In this document: piece after piece, positions 37,886-46,902 of the stretch
Layout: the number at the start of each line of letters is the position of its first letter
Numbering within the stretch: position 1 is the first letter of the stretch
Translations under genes and position numbers: made by a program
Notes under the pieces: model-generated
Database searches by the model: none
Seen by the model: only the letters and a program-made list of their open reading frames with translations
What the model was told of the DNA's origin: nothing
Origin: Thalassobacillus pellis
GTDB taxonomy: Bacteria; Bacillota; Bacilli; Bacillales; Halobacillaceae
Direction of reading: 5' to 3'
NCBI RefSeq assembly: GCF_016908295.1
Contig: NZ_JAFBDO010000003.1
Span: forward strand, 186,001-250,000
Length of the DNA: 64,000 nt

Positions 37886-37957
37886 TTCTCGTCCCGGAGT
37901 GAGATATGCTCGCCAAAGCCCTTAGTTCCAAAAAAATAAACGGAAGGTTGGAAAGCG

Positions 37958-38860
37958 ATGAAAATCATTAAATATAAAGAAGAGGATGGATCTCTACAGC
38001 TGGCTGCTGTTACGGAAAAAGAGGAAATTTTCCCGCTCCCATATGAAGACTTCTTGACTATCATAGAGAAGGCGGAGAACCAGGGGATGACCTGCCTGGA
38101 TTTAGTGGAACAAGCTATCGCCGATTCCCACATGCTACCTTATGCTTTGGATGAACTTACTCTGACGTTGCCCCTCCATGCTGGTGAAGTCTGGGCTGCT
38201 GGAGTTACTTACTTAAAAAGCAAGAAGGCAAGAAACTACGAAGCTTATGAAGGGAATGAAGAGGTTGCTGATTCCTATTACGATAAGGTTTATGATGCCG
38301 AACGGCCGGAAATTTTCTTCAAATCCACTGGGAGTAGAACGGTCGGGCCAGAGGATCCGGTGTATTTGCGAAATGATTCCAACTGGCAGATCCCTGAGCC
38401 TGAACTCGGTTTGATCCTGAACAGCAATGGCAGGATTGTAGGCTATACTGTCGGCAATGACATGAGCAGCAGGGATATTGAAGGAGAGAATCCGTTATAC
38501 CTTCCGCAGGCAAAAATCTGGAAAGGCTCTTGTTCCTTTGGTCCCGCTATCCGGCTGGCTGAGACCGTGGAGGATCCATATGACCTGACGATAACATGTG
38601 AAATTTTCCGGGAAGACGAGAAAGTTTTTGAAGAATCAGCGAATACCTCCCAGCTGAAAAGGAAATATCATGAGCTTGTCGAATATTTACAACGGGACAA
38701 TGATTTATTTTCAGGAACCGTCCTTTTTACCGGGACCTGCATCATTCCGCCAAACGAATTTACCTTGCAAAAAGGCGACCGAATTGAGATCACGATACCA
38801 GAAGTGGGCACATTGCGAAACCCTGTGCATGAACTAGTCGTGAAAAAAGCTACAGTTTAA
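37958..38860 (+). CDS. FAH-family 2-keto-3-deoxy-pentonate dehydratase
   Basis: A 300-residue protein of the fumarylacetoacetate hydrolase superfamily. Metal-binding acidic residues are visible in IPEPELGLILN and GNDMSSRDIEGENPL, and the SFGPAI motif follows. The branch resembles KdaD-like 2-keto-3-deoxy-arabinonate/xylonate dehydratases, which give 2,5-dioxopentanoate. The next gene encodes a dehydrogenase suited to that product, and a xylonate dehydratase is nearby. GGAAGG precedes ATG 37958. The substrate assignment rests on these neighbours; FAH proteins as a class are diverse. Confidence 0.83.
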   Translation: MKIIKYKEEDGSLQLAAVTEKEEIFPLPYEDFLTIIEKAENQGMTCLDLVEQAIADSHMLPYALDELTLTLPLHAGEVWAAGVTYLKSKKARNYEAYEGNEEVADSYYDKVYDAERPEIFFKSTGSRTVGPEDPVYLRNDSNWQIPEPELGLILNSNGRIVGYTVGNDMSSRDIEGENPLYLPQAKIWKGSCSFGPAIRLAETVEDPYDLTITCEIFREDEKVFEESANTSQLKRKYHELVEYLQRDNDLFSGTVLFTGTCIIPPNEFTLQKGDRIEITIPEVGTLRNPVHELVVKKATV

Positions 38861-38881
38861 CCACAATAAGGAGGTAATCTG

Positions 38882-40342
38882 ATGGAAACGAAAACGGAAA
38901 CCAGGAACTATCTGAATTATATCAATGGAGCATGGAAAGAGGCGGATTCTGGCGAGGTGATTGAAAGCACGAACCCAGCTAATCCTGATGAAGTATTGGG
39001 ATATGTACAAGGTTCAAGTGTGAATGATTTGAATCAGGCTGTAGAAGGAGCAAAAGAAGCCCAGCAAACATGGAAGAAATTAACCGGGGCTGAGCGAGGG
39101 AATCTGCTGTTTAAGGTGGCGGATGTCCTGGAGAGCAGGCTGGATGATATCGCAGAAACGATGACAAGGGAAATGGGTAAAACATTACCGGAAGCAAAAG
39201 GAGAGACAAACCGGGGTGTAGCGATTCTTCGCTATTACGCCGGAGAAGGCATGAGAAAAGAAGGCGACGTTATTCCTTCCACGGACAGTTCTGCTCTCAT
39301 GTTCAGCAAGCGGGTGCCGCTTGGAGTAGCAGGGGTTATTACGCCATGGAACTTCCCGGTTGCCATCCCGATTTGGAAAATGGCTCCGGCTTTGATCTAC
39401 GGAAACACAGTCGTGTTCAAACCGGCAACAGAAGCCGCCGTGACAGCTGCCAAAGTAGTAGAGTGCTTCGAGCAGGCAGGTTTTCCGGAAGGAGTTGTAA
39501 ATTTTGTTACGGGAAAAGGTTCCGTCATCGGACAGGGGTTAGCTGAACACAAGGATGTAACTGCCGTAACCTTTACTGGCTCGAATACCACAGGCAATAA
39601 TATTGGAAAAACCGTTGCGGCCCGTGGGGGAAAATATCAGCTCGAAATGGGCGGAAAGAATCCACTGATCGTTGCAGATGACTGTGATATCGACCTTGCT
39701 GTCGATGCCGCTATCAGTGGCGGTTTGAAATCCACTGGGCAGAAATGCACGTGCAGCAGCCGTGTGATTATCCAGGAAGGCGTCTATGAAAAATTCAAAC
39801 AGAAGCTTTTAGAAAAAGTCAGCGGGATTTATGTCGGTGATGGTCTCGAAAGCAGTTCCTGGATGGGACCATGTGCCACTAAGGGACAGTTTGAAAGCGT
39901 ACAGAAATACATCGATATTGGCGAAAAAGAAGGGGCGAAGCTATTATTTGGAGGACGACCTGTCAGTAATGATACTGGCGGCTATTATTTAGAGCCGACC
40001 ATATTTGATAACGTCACCACCGACATGACCATCGCTCAGGAAGAGATTTTCGGACCAGTCCTTGCATTGATGAAAGTAAACACGATTGAGGAAGCTATCA
40101 ATCTTGCAAATGACGTTGAGTTTGGTTTGAGTGCCTCTATTTTCACTAAAAATATCGAGCACATTCTCTCGTTCATAGATGATATCGAAGCTGGCCTCGT
40201 CCGCATTAATTCCGAGACAGCTGGTGTGGAGCTTCAAGCCCCGTTCGGCGGAATGAAAGCGTCAAGCTCTTATTCAAGAGAACAGGGAGAAGCTGCAAAA
40301 GAATTCTTTACTACGATAAAAACCGTTTTTATCAAAAGTTAA
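38882..40342 (+). CDS. 2,5-dioxopentanoate (alpha-ketoglutarate semialdehyde) dehydrogenase
   Basis: A 486-residue NAD(P)+-dependent aldehyde dehydrogenase. The ALDH core is intact: [23 protein letters not shown], the general base Glu in LEMGGKNP and the catalytic Cys in [10 protein letters not shown]. Sequence style fits the KGSADH/YcbD branch that makes 2-oxoglutarate from its semialdehyde in sugar-acid pathways. GGAGG precedes ATG 38882, and the FAH gene ends 21 bases before. It is the final step of the proposed Weimberg route. Confidence 0.88.
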   Translation: METKTETRNYLNYINGAWKEADSGEVIESTNPANPDEVLGYVQGSSVNDLNQAVEGAKEAQQTWKKLTGAERGNLLFKVADVLESRLDDIAETMTREMGKTLPEAKGETNRGVAILRYYAGEGMRKEGDVIPSTDSSALMFSKRVPLGVAGVITPWNFPVAIPIWKMAPALIYGNTVVFKPATEAAVTAAKVVECFEQAGFPEGVVNFVTGKGSVIGQGLAEHKDVTAVTFTGSNTTGNNIGKTVAARGGKYQLEMGGKNPLIVADDCDIDLAVDAAISGGLKSTGQKCTCSSRVIIQEGVYEKFKQKLLEKVSGIYVGDGLESSSWMGPCATKGQFESVQKYIDIGEKEGAKLLFGGRPVSNDTGGYYLEPTIFDNVTTDMTIAQEEIFGPVLALMKVNTIEEAINLANDVEFGLSASIFTKNIEHILSFIDDIEAGLVRINSETAGVELQAPFGGMKASSSYSREQGEAAKEFFTTIKTVFIKS

Positions 40343-40359
40343 CGTAAGCTATTCTCATT

Positions 40360-40401
40360 AAAATAACCAGTGCCCGTAAGATGACGGGCACTGGTTATTT
40401 T
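40360..40401. terminator. strong bidirectional terminator ending the xylan island
   Basis: AAAATAACCAGTGCCCGT pairs perfectly with ACGGGCACTGGTTATTTT. It lies between the dehydrogenase gene and the convergent nucleotidase gene. Confidence 0.92.
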
Positions 40402-40415
40402 CGTTAAACAACTTG

Positions 40416-42011
40416 TTATTGGACATCAATCCGGTCAACTTCCGGTGCGGTCACTGGAGCGTCCTGCTGTTCCAGGTAGTCGATCATCGCATCTAATGCT
40501 AATGGTCCGGTGACCTGGTTTGTTCCTTCTTTAAGAACCGTAAAACCATCACCGCCAGTAGCTATAAAATTATTGACAGTAACCGTATATTGCTGCTGGC
40601 TATTAATAGGGTTGCCATTGCTGTCTGTCATAGAAACTATTTTTTCACCTGCTGGTGCAGATTCATCCCAAGTATAATGAAGTCCGGATACCTGTAAAAT
40701 ACGCGGGTATTCTCCAGCCCATTGCTGCTCAAGGACAGCCTTGATCTGCTCCCCAGTCAAGGTCATTTTCACAAGGTTGTTTCCAAAAGGAAGCATTGTG
40801 TAAAGCTCTCCCCAGGTAATTGGACCTTCATCCAGGCTGGCGCGGATGCCGCCAGGATTCATGAACGCAAAGTCGGTTCCCATTGCAGCTCGCTGAGAGT
40901 CAGCAACTAAGTTACCGAGAGAAGATTCTCCGCTGACATCTGCATCAGTTGTAATCGGTTCAGCAGCCTTCGCAATGACCTGATTGACAAGGTCCTCAAT
41001 ATCTTTGCTGTATTTTTCAACCATATTTTTCACAGTTGGATCAGGTTCGATTCTATCATGGTAAGTAGTTACAATGGATGCTTCCTGTGAAACAATATCT
41101 TTTGTTTTAGGATCAATCATCAGATCCACGTCGGAAAATGCCGTGCCATAAGAGTAAGATTGGACAATCAGTTTTCCATCTACCATCGTATTGGTATAAG
41201 AGTGGTTATGCCCGCCGAAAATGACATCTACCTCATCATCGATTTGAGGGGCAAATTCTACAACTTCACCAGAAGCATTGGAACCGTCCTGGTCAGAGTG
41301 GGAAGGAACATGGGCAAGGGTGACGATTGCTTCCACGCCTTTTGCTTTCAATTCTTCCACAGCTTTATTGATCGCTGTCGCTTCATCCGTAAACTTGACG
41401 CCTTCGATGCCGCTTGGAAGTACAATGTTCTTGGTTTCTGTTGTAACTACCCCGATGAAACCGATCGGCATGCCGTTTACTTTCTTGATTACATAGGGAG
41501 GAAGGATCGGATCTCCAGTCTCTTTATCAACGACGTTGGCTGCGGTATAAGGAAAATTTGCACCTTCGAAATATCCGGTTTTCGGGTGTTCCCCTCCATT
41601 GATAAGGCGCAACATTTCGTCCACACCCTCATCAAATTCATGGTTACCTAATGTACCCACATCAAAACCGATCTCGTTAAGTATTTCAATTGTCGGTTCA
41701 TCCTGAAGCAGGGAAGAGACTGGGGAACTTGCGCCTACCACATCTCCTGCATGGACGATCAGCGTGTTCTTATTGGTCTGTTCATATTTATTAAGGTAAG
41801 CTGCCAAGTACTCTGCTCCACCTGCTTTTCTATCTCCAATAGTACGGTAAACATCTAACTGCCCATGGAAATCATTAATTCCTAAAAGCTGAACCGGTAT
41901 GTACCTGTTCTTATAATTATCGTTTGAATTATCAGGATGGGCGGAAACAGACGAAGTAAACAGGGAAGAAGCCAAAAGCAAAGCGGGGAATAACTTTTTC
42001 ACTTTAAACAT
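40416..42011 (-). CDS. secreted 5'-nucleotidase / cyclic nucleotide phosphodiesterase
   Basis: A 531-residue secreted metallophosphoesterase. The signal peptide spans about residues 1-24 (FPALLLASSLFTSSVSA, cleavage after SVSA). The catalytic N-terminal domain has metal motifs LLGINDFHGQL, HAGDVVGASSP, TLGNHEFDEG and FGGHNHSY. The C-terminal 5'-nucleotidase domain carries NPGGIRASL and LPFGNNLVKMTLTGEQI. It should release phosphate or nucleosides from extracellular nucleotides. No sortase or surface-layer anchor is seen. GGAGG precedes ATG 42011. Confidence 0.92.
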   Translation of the reverse strand: MFKVKKLFPALLLASSLFTSSVSAHPDNSNDNYKNRYIPVQLLGINDFHGQLDVYRTIGDRKAGGAEYLAAYLNKYEQTNKNTLIVHAGDVVGASSPVSSLLQDEPTIEILNEIGFDVGTLGNHEFDEGVDEMLRLINGGEHPKTGYFEGANFPYTAANVVDKETGDPILPPYVIKKVNGMPIGFIGVVTTETKNIVLPSGIEGVKFTDEATAINKAVEELKAKGVEAIVTLAHVPSHSDQDGSNASGEVVEFAPQIDDEVDVIFGGHNHSYTNTMVDGKLIVQSYSYGTAFSDVDLMIDPKTKDIVSQEASIVTTYHDRIEPDPTVKNMVEKYSKDIEDLVNQVIAKAAEPITTDADVSGESSLGNLVADSQRAAMGTDFAFMNPGGIRASLDEGPITWGELYTMLPFGNNLVKMTLTGEQIKAVLEQQWAGEYPRILQVSGLHYTWDESAPAGEKIVSMTDSNGNPINSQQQYTVTVNNFIATGGDGFTVLKEGTNQVTGPLALDAMIDYLEQQDAPVTAPEVDRIDVQ

Positions 42012-42319
42012 AAATTACCTCCTGAAAAGTTGATTTTTTAACTCGAAACTTTCATTTATGTCAGATTACTAGAAAAATAGTCTTTAATATTAGATTGCGC
42101 GCTATCCTCCTTTCCCTTTGTCTGATTTCAAAAATATTTCCACTTCTTAATCATAACGTAATGTAAGGGATTGGTTATAGCCATCATGGCAAAAAAATAT
42201 CATTTTTTTACATATTTTTTACGTTTACAAGGATAGGAGAATATGATCTATGGTTGAACTGCTTATCAAATCTGTATATAGTACAATACACATAGAGTAG
42301 GAATACACAGGAGGCTGCT
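42012..42319. other. intergenic region between nucleotidase and GntR gene
   Basis: AT-rich, with no gene. TTGAAC (42254-42259), 15 bases and TATATA is a possible promoter for the GntR gene. TGTATATAGTACA (42273-42285) is a weak palindrome similar to known TreR boxes and could be autoregulatory. Confidence 0.35.
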
Positions 42320-43042
42320 ATGTCCAGGATAAAATACATAAAAATATATGAAGATCTTAAACATAAAATAGAACAGGATATCTATAAGTATCAGGAATTG
42401 CTCCCGTCAGAAAATAAATTAGTGAAAGAATATGACTGCTCTCGGAATACCGTAAGACGAGCAATAAAAGAGCTGATTGACCAGGGGTATGTACAAACGA
42501 AGCATGGCCAGGGTGTACGTGTCATTTATCAGGAGTTTAAACAGAATGAATATATGTTTGGTGAAACGGAGACGTTCAAGCAATTTGCGATTAGAAATAA
42601 AAAACACTATCGTACAGAAGTGGTAACATTTCAGGAACTGACTGTCGATGAACACATCCATGAAATTACAACTATCCCGGCCGGTGTCGAAGTCTATTAT
42701 TTGCAGCGTGTCCGCTATCTGGATGGGACGCCACTTATCATGGATTATAACTATTTCAGGAAAGACGTTGTAAAAGGGTTAACGGTCGATATTGCGGAGG
42801 ATTCAATTTATGAATACTTGGCAAGAGAGCTGGATCAGAAAGCAGTAACTGCAAAAAGAAAAATGACTGTGGAAAAAGCAACTGACATGGATGAGAAATA
42901 TCTGAGCTTAGATGGCTATAATTGTGTTGTCGTAGTAACCAGTCATATTTTCAATGCAGACGGAGTTATGTTTGAGCGGACCCAGTCACGGCACATGCCT
43001 GGAGATTTTGTGTTTTTTGACCAGACACAACGAAGAGGATGA
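42320..43042 (+). CDS. treR: GntR/HutC-family regulator, TreR-like
   Basis: A 240-residue regulator. The N-terminal winged helix reads KIYEDLKHKIEQDIYKYQELLPSENKLVKEYDCSRNTVRRAI. The C-terminal UTRA effector domain covers about residues 85-235 (TIPAGVEVYYLQRVRYLDGTPLIMDYNYF). Length and style fit TreR, the repressor of trehalose PTS operons that senses trehalose-6-phosphate. The trehalose-type EIIBC gene and a glycosidase lie just beyond and share a large palindrome, its likely target. GGAGG precedes ATG 42320. The effector is inferred. Confidence 0.83.
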   Translation: MSRIKYIKIYEDLKHKIEQDIYKYQELLPSENKLVKEYDCSRNTVRRAIKELIDQGYVQTKHGQGVRVIYQEFKQNEYMFGETETFKQFAIRNKKHYRTEVVTFQELTVDEHIHEITTIPAGVEVYYLQRVRYLDGTPLIMDYNYFRKDVVKGLTVDIAEDSIYEYLARELDQKAVTAKRKMTVEKATDMDEKYLSLDGYNCVVVVTSHIFNADGVMFERTQSRHMPGDFVFFDQTQRRG

Positions 43043-43043
43043 T

Positions 43044-43092
43044 AAAAAGTGTACGAGATGTCCTTAGGGACGCCCCGTACACTTTCTTTTTA
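43044..43092 (+). terminator. terminator of the GntR gene
   Basis: AAAGTGTACG pairs with CGTACACTTT around an inner GTCC/GGAC stem, followed by CTTTTT. Confidence 0.85.
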
Positions 43093-43143
43093 AAGTTAGG
43101 AAATTATAAAATTTGGTCGTTGTGAGTAGACCTCTACAGCGAG

Positions 43144-43264
43144 CTACATCCATCTCCAGCGCCTACCCCCTCGAGGTCTTAAGCCGATCCTCTCTGTGAC
43201 AAAGCCCGTCACGGCGAGGCTTGGCTTAAGCTTGTCGGGGGTGAACAAGGCGCTTGCGCTTTTG
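43144..43264. repeat. CCCCTCGAGGTCTTAAG intergenic repeat, copy 1
   Basis: This copy of about 120 bp begins CATCCATCTCCAGCGCCTAC and contains CCCCTCGAGGTCTTAAGCCG, GACAAAGCCCGTCACGGCGA, GGCTTAAGCTTGTCGGGG and GGCGCTTGCGCTTTT. The parts are imperfectly self-complementary (CTTAAGCC.../...GGCTTAAG). It lies in tandem with the next copy. Confidence 0.85.
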
Positions 43265-43266
43265 AA

Positions 43267-43382
43267 GCATCCATCTCCAGCACCTGCCCCCTCGAGGTCT
43301 TAAGCCGATCCTCTCTGTGCCAAGCCTGTCATGGCGAGACTTGACTTAAGCATTGGGGTGAACGAGGTGCTTACGCTTTTGT
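43267..43382. repeat. CCCCTCGAGGTCTTAAG intergenic repeat, copy 2
   Basis: This is a tandem second copy, about 85% alike by eye. Its last 37 bases (43346-43382) encode the end of the convergent glycosidase gene, so the repeat supplies that protein's C-terminal residues and stop codon. Confidence 0.85.
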
Positions 43383-45118
43383 TCTGCATTTGTTACTTTT
43401 TCTTGAGCTGCCAGGTGGATAAAAACACTGGAAGTCCATGTATGAGCTAAGTCTCGTAGACCTTCACCTGTTTCTGCATGAAAGTTTTCGGCAAAGCCAT
43501 TCTGTTTACAGAGTTCAAGAAACTTTTGTCTCACCTCTGAAGCTAATTCATGTTCTCCGCATTCTTCAAAAGCTTCTACAAAAAGGAGGGTGGTAGGGGC
43601 CCAGATTGGTCCTCTCCAATAAGCATCCTGCTCATAATAAGGACTGTCGAGTGCTTCCGAAGCTATTCCCCACTGTGTTAAATAGTTTTTGTCTTTTAGG
43701 ACTCTGATGATCTTTTCTCTAACTGATTCGGGCAATTTCTTTGCCAAAATAATCGAAACCAGCGGAAGGATTCCCTGGCTTTCGATTACGCTTCCATCTT
43801 TCGTGAAACGTGCTGCTGGAATGTCATCAACCAGGAAGTGTTGACAAAATCTCTCGGTTAATTCCTCAGCCTGGCCCTCCCAATATTTTTCCTCTTGTTG
43901 TCGGTCCAGTTTACCTGCCACTACAGCAAGCATATCCATTGATTTGATCAAAAAGGCAGTCAGATCTGGTGAATCGATAATAGCAGCATTTCTGAAAACG
44001 GTGCTGTTATCCTGCCCGGAGTCGTTCCCGTGATGGTATTCCGGAATACCATCCTGATTGGAATCTTTGTAGCGGAAGTAAAATTCTACATGCCCTTTGA
44101 TTTGCGTATAAACTTTTTCTAACTGGGTGGTGGTCAGCGTCATTTTTTCCATCATTTTTAACACAAAGTACCCTTGTACGGGAGGCTTGGAAAAATTCCA
44201 GCGAATAGTTGAATCACTAATGGAACCGGGGATTTGTCCTTTATCATCCTGATAGTCGAACAGGAGCTGAATTTGATCCCATGCCAGCTTATCATCAACA
44301 CCAGCAAGTGCTAAGGCATTGAAAGCATTGTCCCAGCTCCAGACACCTGGGAAATTACTGTTGGACATAAACATAGCTTTTCGTTTTAACAGGCCTTCTT
44401 CATTAACAATGCATGTCCAATTAAGGTAAACGGCTTCCCTTAAAGTTTCTTGATACTCCTCAGGTACAGATGGCTGTCTGGATAAGAAATCGAGAAAATG
44501 GCTGGTGCTTTTATCGAGGGCTTTTTCAAAGCTGTATTCCCTCTCTTCTGGTATGGAACCGTGGGTGGGCACATCCTCCACCACACATAAAAATTCATGT
44601 GATCCATCCTCTGGTCCAATATGGATGCTGGATGAATTATCCGCTTTATTTGTACTTCCAACAGTATCCATAAATACGTTTTGCTTAAGAGATACGGAAC
44701 CATCAGGAGCGAATATCAAATATTTCGTCAGGTTTTTATAGCTGTTGACGAGGCAGTACTCTTCCCCTTCTTTCCCCAACAAATAGTTATATTCAAAATT
44801 GAAAATAGGCTGGGTATCTAAAACAAGTCCAACCTGATTCCCGCTTCCCTTTACAAAAATTCTGGACTCATCTTCAAAACATACATGTAACTCTCCACCA
44901 TCGAATTGAATGGAAATTTGGAATTCATTTGCCTGATAAGAATACTCAACAGGTTCTCCATTTTTAACAGGAATTATTTTAAGTGCATTTTGATGTTGTC
45001 TTGACTTTCCTCTGACTGAATTGATGTATAGGCCTTTTTTTTCATGGGTATCGCTTTCTTGATAGGTCAGGGCCAGATAGGAGCCGAAATGGCTCATTGG
45101 TGTAGTGGTGATATCCAA
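43346..45118 (-). CDS. GH63/GH37-like (alpha/alpha)6 glycoside hydrolase
   Basis: A 590-residue cytosolic hydrolase of the GH-G clan type. The catalytic barrel is C-terminal, with PGVWSWDNAFNALAL, DGIPEYHHGNDSGQDNST and EQDAYWRGPIWAPTT, motifs shared by GH63 glucosidases and GH37 trehalases. The N-terminal 220 residues form a beta-sandwich. I place the start at TTG 45118 because AAGGAG lies nine bases upstream; ATG 45166 is in frame but lacks a ribosome binding site and falls within the divergent promoter. It is divergent from a trehalose-type PTS gene, so its substrate may be an alpha-glucoside. The final ten codons come from an intergenic repeat. Confidence 0.8.
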   Translation of the reverse strand: MDITTTPMSHFGSYLALTYQESDTHEKKGLYINSVRGKSRQHQNALKIIPVKNGEPVEYSYQANEFQISIQFDGGELHVCFEDESRIFVKGSGNQVGLVLDTQPIFNFEYNYLLGKEGEEYCLVNSYKNLTKYLIFAPDGSVSLKQNVFMDTVGSTNKADNSSSIHIGPEDGSHEFLCVVEDVPTHGSIPEEREYSFEKALDKSTSHFLDFLSRQPSVPEEYQETLREAVYLNWTCIVNEEGLLKRKAMFMSNSNFPGVWSWDNAFNALALAGVDDKLAWDQIQLLFDYQDDKGQIPGSISDSTIRWNFSKPPVQGYFVLKMMEKMTLTTTQLEKVYTQIKGHVEFYFRYKDSNQDGIPEYHHGNDSGQDNSTVFRNAAIIDSPDLTAFLIKSMDMLAVVAGKLDRQQEEKYWEGQAEELTERFCQHFLVDDIPAARFTKDGSVIESQGILPLVSIILAKKLPESVREKIIRVLKDKNYLTQWGIASEALDSPYYEQDAYWRGPIWAPTTLLFVEAFEECGEHELASEVRQKFLELCKQNGFAENFHAETGEGLRDLAHTWTSSVFIHLAAQEKVTNAEQKRKHLVHPNA

Positions 45119-45145
45119 ATTGTTGCACTCCTTTTCAAAATTTTC

Positions 45146-45224
45146 TTGACAACTTTTCATAACCATCTATACTGTACTATAACTAACTTGTTTAAACAAG
45201 TTAGTATTTTTGGAAGCGATTCAT
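45146..45224. promoter_or_regulatory. divergent promoters, 24-bp palindromic operator and cre
   Basis: Plus strand: TTGACA (45146-45151), 16 bases, TATACT (45168-45173). A perfect palindrome spans 45182-45205, each half being ACTAACTTGTTT or its complement. TTGGAAGCGATTCAT (45210-45224) is a cre with one mismatch. On the minus strand TTGTTT, 17 bases and TACAGT would drive the hydrolase, with the -35 inside the palindrome. One repressor could thus shut both genes. Confidence 0.75.
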
Positions 45225-45243
45225 TATTAGAGGAGGCCGAGAA

Positions 45244-46725
45244 ATGGGTTTTAAAGAGAACGTTGCCGACATTATTGAACAAATCGGCGGCCCAGAAAAT
45301 GTAAATAATGTATCACATTGTGTCACAAGACTTCGTTTGGTCTTGGCAGATGAAAAAGCGGTCGATACAGAAGCTTTAGAAGAAAATGATCTGGTAAAAG
45401 GAACTTTCTTAGCAAATGGCCAATATCAAGTCATTATCGGACCCGGAGTAGTAGAAAAAGTCTACAATGAATTTGTTAAACAAACGAACGCAGATGAAGT
45501 CAGTAAGGATGAAATGAAAAAAATCGCATCCGATAACGGGAATATGCTTCAAAAAGGTGTTCGGGTATTAGCGGATATATTCATCCCAATCCTTCCAGCA
45601 ATTGTAGCTGCCGGACTTCTGCTCGGATTGAATAACTTGCTCGCTAATCCTGGTATCTTTTTTGAAGATAAGTCTTTATTAGATGTATACAAAGGCTGGA
45701 CAGGCTTTGCTGAATTCATAAATGTAATCGCAAACACTGCCTTTACGTTCCTCCCCGTATTAATCAGCTGGTCAGCGGCAAGGAAGTTTGGCGGAAGTCC
45801 TCTATTAGGGATTGTCCTAGGTTTACTATTAGTCCATCCGGCATTAATGTCTGCCTATGACTATGCTGCTAACCCTGAAGGTGTAGAATATTGGAACTTA
45901 TTTGGGCTTGAAATCGCCAAAGTCGGCTATCAGGGACAAGTGCTTCCGGTTATATTTGCAGCCTGGCTGGTGACATGGTCGGAAAAACACCTGAAAAGCA
46001 TCATTCCCGGCAATTTGCAAATGCTTTTTGTGGCACCGCTTGCATTAATTTTTGCTGGTTTGCTCACATTTGGAATCATCGGACCGATTACAATGACAGG
46101 ATCCAGTTGGCTTACGGATGCAATCTTATACTTATTTGAAGTTTCTCCTGTCCTTGCTGGAGGAATCTATTCCTTCATTTCAGGACCGTTGATAATAACA
46201 GGAATGCATCATATATTCCTGGGGGTCAACTTGCAAATGGCCGGAACATTAGGTTATGTGACATTATGGCCAGTAAGCGAAACGGTAACACTGGCAATGG
46301 GTGCGGCGACATTGACGATGTTCTTCATTCTTAAGCAAAACCAGAAATTAAGAGGGGTATCTTTTGCGGCCACTATTTCTGCATGGCTCGGTGTTACAGA
46401 ACCAGCTATCTATGGAATTAATCTCCGCTTCCGTTATCCATTCATAGCCGTGATGATTGGAAGTGCGGTCGGAGGCGCTTATATCGCTTCTCAAGGGGTA
46501 AAAGCCACTTCTGTGGGCGTAGGAGGATTGCTATCTTTCCTTTCTGTCTATCCGGAGCATTGGGTCTTTTATTTCACTGGCATGGGCCTTACATTTTTGG
46601 TCACCGTTGCATTGACGTATGGCTTTTATAAGAGTCACTTGTTTAAATCCGGCCAAGAGAGCGATAAGAAAGCAAAAAGCAAATCTCCTAAATCTATTAA
46701 GACAAAAAATGCAACAGTTCAATAA
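45244..46725 (+). CDS. treP: PTS EIIBC component, trehalose/glucoside type
   Basis: A 493-residue phosphotransferase permease. The IIB domain is N-terminal, with the phosphorylated Cys in VSHCVTRLRLVL at about residue 25. The IIC domain with about ten helices follows (IFIPILPAIVAAGLLLGLNN, GMHHIFLGVNLQ, GVTEPAIYGINLR). No IIA domain is fused, as in TreP, so a shared glucose-type IIA is needed. It should bring in trehalose or a similar disaccharide as its 6-phosphate. No GH13 phospho-alpha-glucosidase (TreA) is adjacent, which is unusual. The basic tail KKAKSKSPKSIKTK is low complexity. GGAGG precedes ATG 45244. Confidence 0.88.
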   Translation: MGFKENVADIIEQIGGPENVNNVSHCVTRLRLVLADEKAVDTEALEENDLVKGTFLANGQYQVIIGPGVVEKVYNEFVKQTNADEVSKDEMKKIASDNGNMLQKGVRVLADIFIPILPAIVAAGLLLGLNNLLANPGIFFEDKSLLDVYKGWTGFAEFINVIANTAFTFLPVLISWSAARKFGGSPLLGIVLGLLLVHPALMSAYDYAANPEGVEYWNLFGLEIAKVGYQGQVLPVIFAAWLVTWSEKHLKSIIPGNLQMLFVAPLALIFAGLLTFGIIGPITMTGSSWLTDAILYLFEVSPVLAGGIYSFISGPLIITGMHHIFLGVNLQMAGTLGYVTLWPVSETVTLAMGAATLTMFFILKQNQKLRGVSFAATISAWLGVTEPAIYGINLRFRYPFIAVMIGSAVGGAYIASQGVKATSVGVGGLLSFLSVYPEHWVFYFTGMGLTFLVTVALTYGFYKSHLFKSGQESDKKAKSKSPKSIKTKNATVQ

Positions 46726-46735
46726 ATCTATTACT

Positions 46736-46765
46736 AAAAGCCACTCAAATGGAGTGGCTTTTTTG
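46736..46765 (+). terminator. PTS gene terminator
   Basis: AAAAGCCACTC pairs with GAGTGGCTTTTTT over a short loop. Confidence 0.9.
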
Positions 46766-46902
46766 CTTGTGGAGAATCGTTTCGTTTTTCATCAAGCTGT
46801 TTCTTCTGCCCTCAGGGCGATGTGCCTTCTTTGGCCTGGCGCCAGAAAAACTTCGCAAAATCCCATACTCGGTGCGAAAAAAGCAGCGGTAGCGAGCGAG
46901 GT

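Noticed and set aside
45085-45115. GGCTCATTGGTGTAGTGGT looks like the 5' part of a tRNA
   Set aside because: No acceptor complement, anticodon arm or T-loop (GGTTCGA) follows, and the bases encode the N-terminus of the glycosidase on the other strand.
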